Assembly: GCA_002840755.1 (NCBI GenBank)
Contig: PHBZ01000016.1
Location: 44,503 to 108,502, forward strand
Direction of reading: 5' to 3'
DNA length: 64,000 bases
From: Chloroflexi bacterium HGW-Chloroflexi-10
GTDB taxonomy: Bacteria > Chloroflexota > Anaerolineae > Anaerolineales > Anaerolineaceae
Shown in pieces: positions 63,890 through 64,000 of the stretch (position 1 is its first letter; every line of letters begins with the position of its first letter). The translations under genes and the position numbers were made by a program. A model generated the notes under the pieces. It ran no database searches. It had not been told where the DNA came from and worked only from the letters and a program-made list of their open reading frames with translations.

Positions 63890-64000
63890 CTATGTTGGTG
63901 TGGATGTGGGGGTCGGCGCGGATGTCGGGGTGTTGGTTGGTGTGAATGTGGGGGTAGGTTCGAATGTTGGGGTGTTGGTTGGTGTGAATGTGGGGGTAGG
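63890..64000 (-). CDS. C-terminal end of a Thr/Pro-repeat protein (partial)
   Basis: Read leftward from the window edge, the frame gives PTPTFTPTNTPTFEPTPTFT and so on, ending PTPTSTPT and a TAG at 63890. The DNA is a 42-bp tandem repeat (units from 63921 and 63963). Thr/Pro linkers of this kind follow the lipoboxes of several proteins in this window, so a secreted or lipid-anchored protein is likely. Ending a protein on such a linker is unusual, so it may be frameshifted or repeat-truncated. The start lies outside the window. Confidence 0.45.
   Translation of the reverse strand, partial: PTPTFTPTNTPTFEPTPTFTPTNTPTSAPTPTSTPT

Overview
The window looks like a chromosomal segment of a Chloroflexota bacterium, most likely class Anaerolineae. 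That assignment is an inference. It rests on lipoproteins with a lipobox followed by long Thr/Pro linkers, tandem zinc-ribbon/PD40-propeller membrane proteins, TPR-GGDEF proteins, secreted proteins ending in a [YF]LPL[IV] tail, an LPXTG/class F sortase pair, and a LacI-controlled glycoside hydrolase locus of monoderm type (ABC importer plus lipoprotein enzymes, no SusC/D). I see no rRNA, tRNA or CRISPR array.

Layout. 1-6.6 kb: an amino-acid permease with a universal-stress-protein tail, a CPBP membrane protease, a sortase next to its probable LPDTG substrate (a DUF3494 protein), and the decayed remains of a MNT-HEPN toxin-antitoxin pair. 6.6-15 kb: a CPA1 cation/proton antiporter, then a repeat-laden accessory zone. 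This zone holds an IS1182-type insertion sequence lodged in a palindrome, an AT-rich SDR/TetR pair with a clear promoter and operator, an ECF sigma factor with a DUF5667 partner, and several families of short repeats. The best defined repeat is a 97-bp palindromic unit present in three full copies. 15-17.3 kb: a second DUF3494 protein and a thioredoxin/thioredoxin reductase pair. 17.4-26 kb: four same-strand genes for PD40 beta-propeller proteins; two have N-terminal zinc ribbons and one is fused to a sugar-binding-protein-like domain. 26.8-38.9 kb: a ribosome-rescue factor, two soluble TPR-GGDEF proteins, arsenate reductase, a methyltransferase, a chemoreceptor, a sugar-nucleotide-type epimerase, a secreted beta-helix protein and a DinB protein.

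39-57.6 kb is the functional centre: a beta-glucan utilisation locus. A LacI repressor is followed by a sugar-binding lipoprotein, two permeases, four exported hydrolases (a clan GH-A enzyme, GH3, GH16 laminarinase, GH26), two cytoplasmic phosphorylases (GH161-like and GH94), a cupin and a GH1 beta-glucosidase. Copies of the palindrome TTGGGATCGATCCCAA lie around the lacI promoter and upstream of the binding-protein gene, so LacI probably controls both. The inferred flow is cleavage of a beta-1,3-containing glucan outside the cell, import of oligosaccharides, then phosphorolysis to glucose-1-phosphate inside, which saves ATP.

57.6-64 kb: an APH-fold protein that has lost its catalytic Asp, a PrsW-type protease, a DsbA-cyclophilin fusion lipoprotein, thymidylate kinase, a SpoIIIAA-like AAA ATPase with R3H end, and the edge of a Thr/Pro-repeat protein running off the right end.

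A second family of small palindromic elements (ends GTATCTTTTCAT and ATTGAGATGATAC) occurs at four dispersed places, either just before start codons or just after stop codons.
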